The translations under genes and the position numbers were made by a program. A stretch of 6,316 nucleotides of DNA from Flavobacteriales bacterium UBA2040 (GTDB lineage: Bacteria; Bacteroidota; Bacteroidia; Flavobacteriales_D; Crocinitomicaceae): assembly GCA_002332715.1 (NCBI GenBank), contig DDBE01000157.1, positions 1-6,316 on the forward strand, written 5' to 3'. The stretch's first letter is position 1. Each line of letters starts with the position of its first letter. Under the pieces are notes generated by a model that made no database searches, had not been told where the DNA came from, and worked only from the letters and a program-made list of their open reading frames with translations. Shown here piece by piece: positions 6,114 through 6,316 of this stretch.

Positions 6114-6187
6114 GGCTTCGTAGCTCAACTGAATAGAGCACTACATTACGGCTGTAGAGGTTTTAGGTTTGAATCCTAACGAGGTCA
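6114..6187 (+). tRNA. tRNA-Arg (anticodon ACG)
   Basis: The 74 bases fold into a complete cloverleaf. The acceptor stem GGCTTCG/CGAGGTC has two G-T wobbles (2-71 and 4-69). The D stem is GCTC/GAGC, the anticodon stem CTACA/TGTAG with loop TTACGGC, the variable loop AGGTT, and the T stem TTAGG/CCTAA with loop TTTGAAT. The discriminator is A73. The anticodon ACG at 6148-6150 would be deaminated to ICG by TadA and read CGU, CGC and CGA. The arginine identity base A20 and C35 are present. CCA is not encoded and must be added. Unusual points: D-loop base 19 is A (6132) and T-loop base 56 is T (6170), in place of the near-universal G19 and C56; A15 and T48 likewise form an alternative Levitt pair; and the anticodon loop has U32/C38. 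Confidence 0.9.
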
Positions 6188-6191
6188 CTCT

Positions 6192-6236
6192 AGCGGAGAA
6201 TTGGTTGAAATCAACTGGTTCTCCGCTTTTTATTTT
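6192..6236 (+). terminator. Strong rho-independent terminator after tRNA-Arg
   Basis: AGCGGAGAA (6192-6200) pairs with TTCTCCGCT (6219-6227), an inner GTTGA/TCAAC pairing extends the hairpin, and a T-rich tract follows. It starts four bases after the mature tRNA end, so the tRNA forms its own transcription unit with the promoter at 6072-6102, or ends a clpS-tRNA transcript. Confidence 0.9.
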
Positions 6237-6316
6237 TGCTAAATCCTTTGATAATAAAGGGATTGAAGAGAAAATAGAATTTACTCTTTTGGTTTGAACT
6301 TTGCCTTTTAACTTGT

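Noticed and set aside
5928..6128. Minus-strand open frame overlapping clpS and the tRNA
   Set aside because: It is antisense to clpS, the promoter and the tRNA, and has no recognisable features.
6242..6264. Imperfect inverted repeat AATCCTTT / AAAGGGATT near the right edge
   Set aside because: It has one bulge, is AT-rich, and has no T tract in the right place on either strand. No gene is supported in the last 80 bases, although one reaching in from beyond the edge cannot be ruled out.

Overview
This AT-rich window most likely comes from a member of the Bacteroidota, probably the Flavobacteriales. Three things support this. First, the protein families match: a flavobacterial-type ClpS, a YaaA, an MtaB and an 85-residue basic/acidic helical protein of a kind seen in Bacteroidetes. 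Second, start codons lack Shine-Dalgarno sequences. Third, several genes are preceded by Bacteroidetes-type promoters (TTTG, about 19-20 bases, TAnnTTTG). The genus cannot be told from the sequence.

Layout from left to right. Bases 1-206 hold no gene I can support, apart from a promoter-like motif. A small conserved hypothetical gene (207-464) is followed by the wreck of a pspA gene (486-665), which keeps only the two ends of the coding sequence and carries two in-frame stops. A terminator hairpin (689-716) follows. A DASS/SLC13-family sodium:anion symporter (724-2094) starts eight bases after it, and yaaA (2193-2957) lies downstream on the same strand. Bases 2958-3463 contain a degenerate ECF sigma-factor gene on the minus strand (3012-3367), with a perfect 10-bp inverted repeat next to its start. 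mtaB (3464-4783, minus) has a clear promoter. Bases 4784-5267 hold that promoter and a stretch that still looks weakly coding but is broken by stops and a frame change. cdd (5268-5738), clpS (5785-6057) and a tRNA-Arg with anticodon ACG (6114-6187) follow on the plus strand, and a strong terminator comes directly after the tRNA. I see no supported gene in the last 80 bases.

The genes are mostly unrelated housekeeping functions: anion uptake, peroxide/iron stress, tRNA modification at position 37, pyrimidine salvage, N-degron delivery to Clp protease, and arginine decoding. mtaB, clpS and the tRNA each have their own promoter, so this looks like a set of short transcription units and not one pathway operon. 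I see no defence system, CRISPR array, insertion sequence or new multi-gene system. The most notable points are an apparent A19-U56 replacement of the near-universal G19-C56 tertiary pair in the tRNA, two recognisable decayed genes (pspA and an ECF sigma factor) with a third possible one, and a terminator-like hairpin between the best promoter candidate and the start of the transporter gene.
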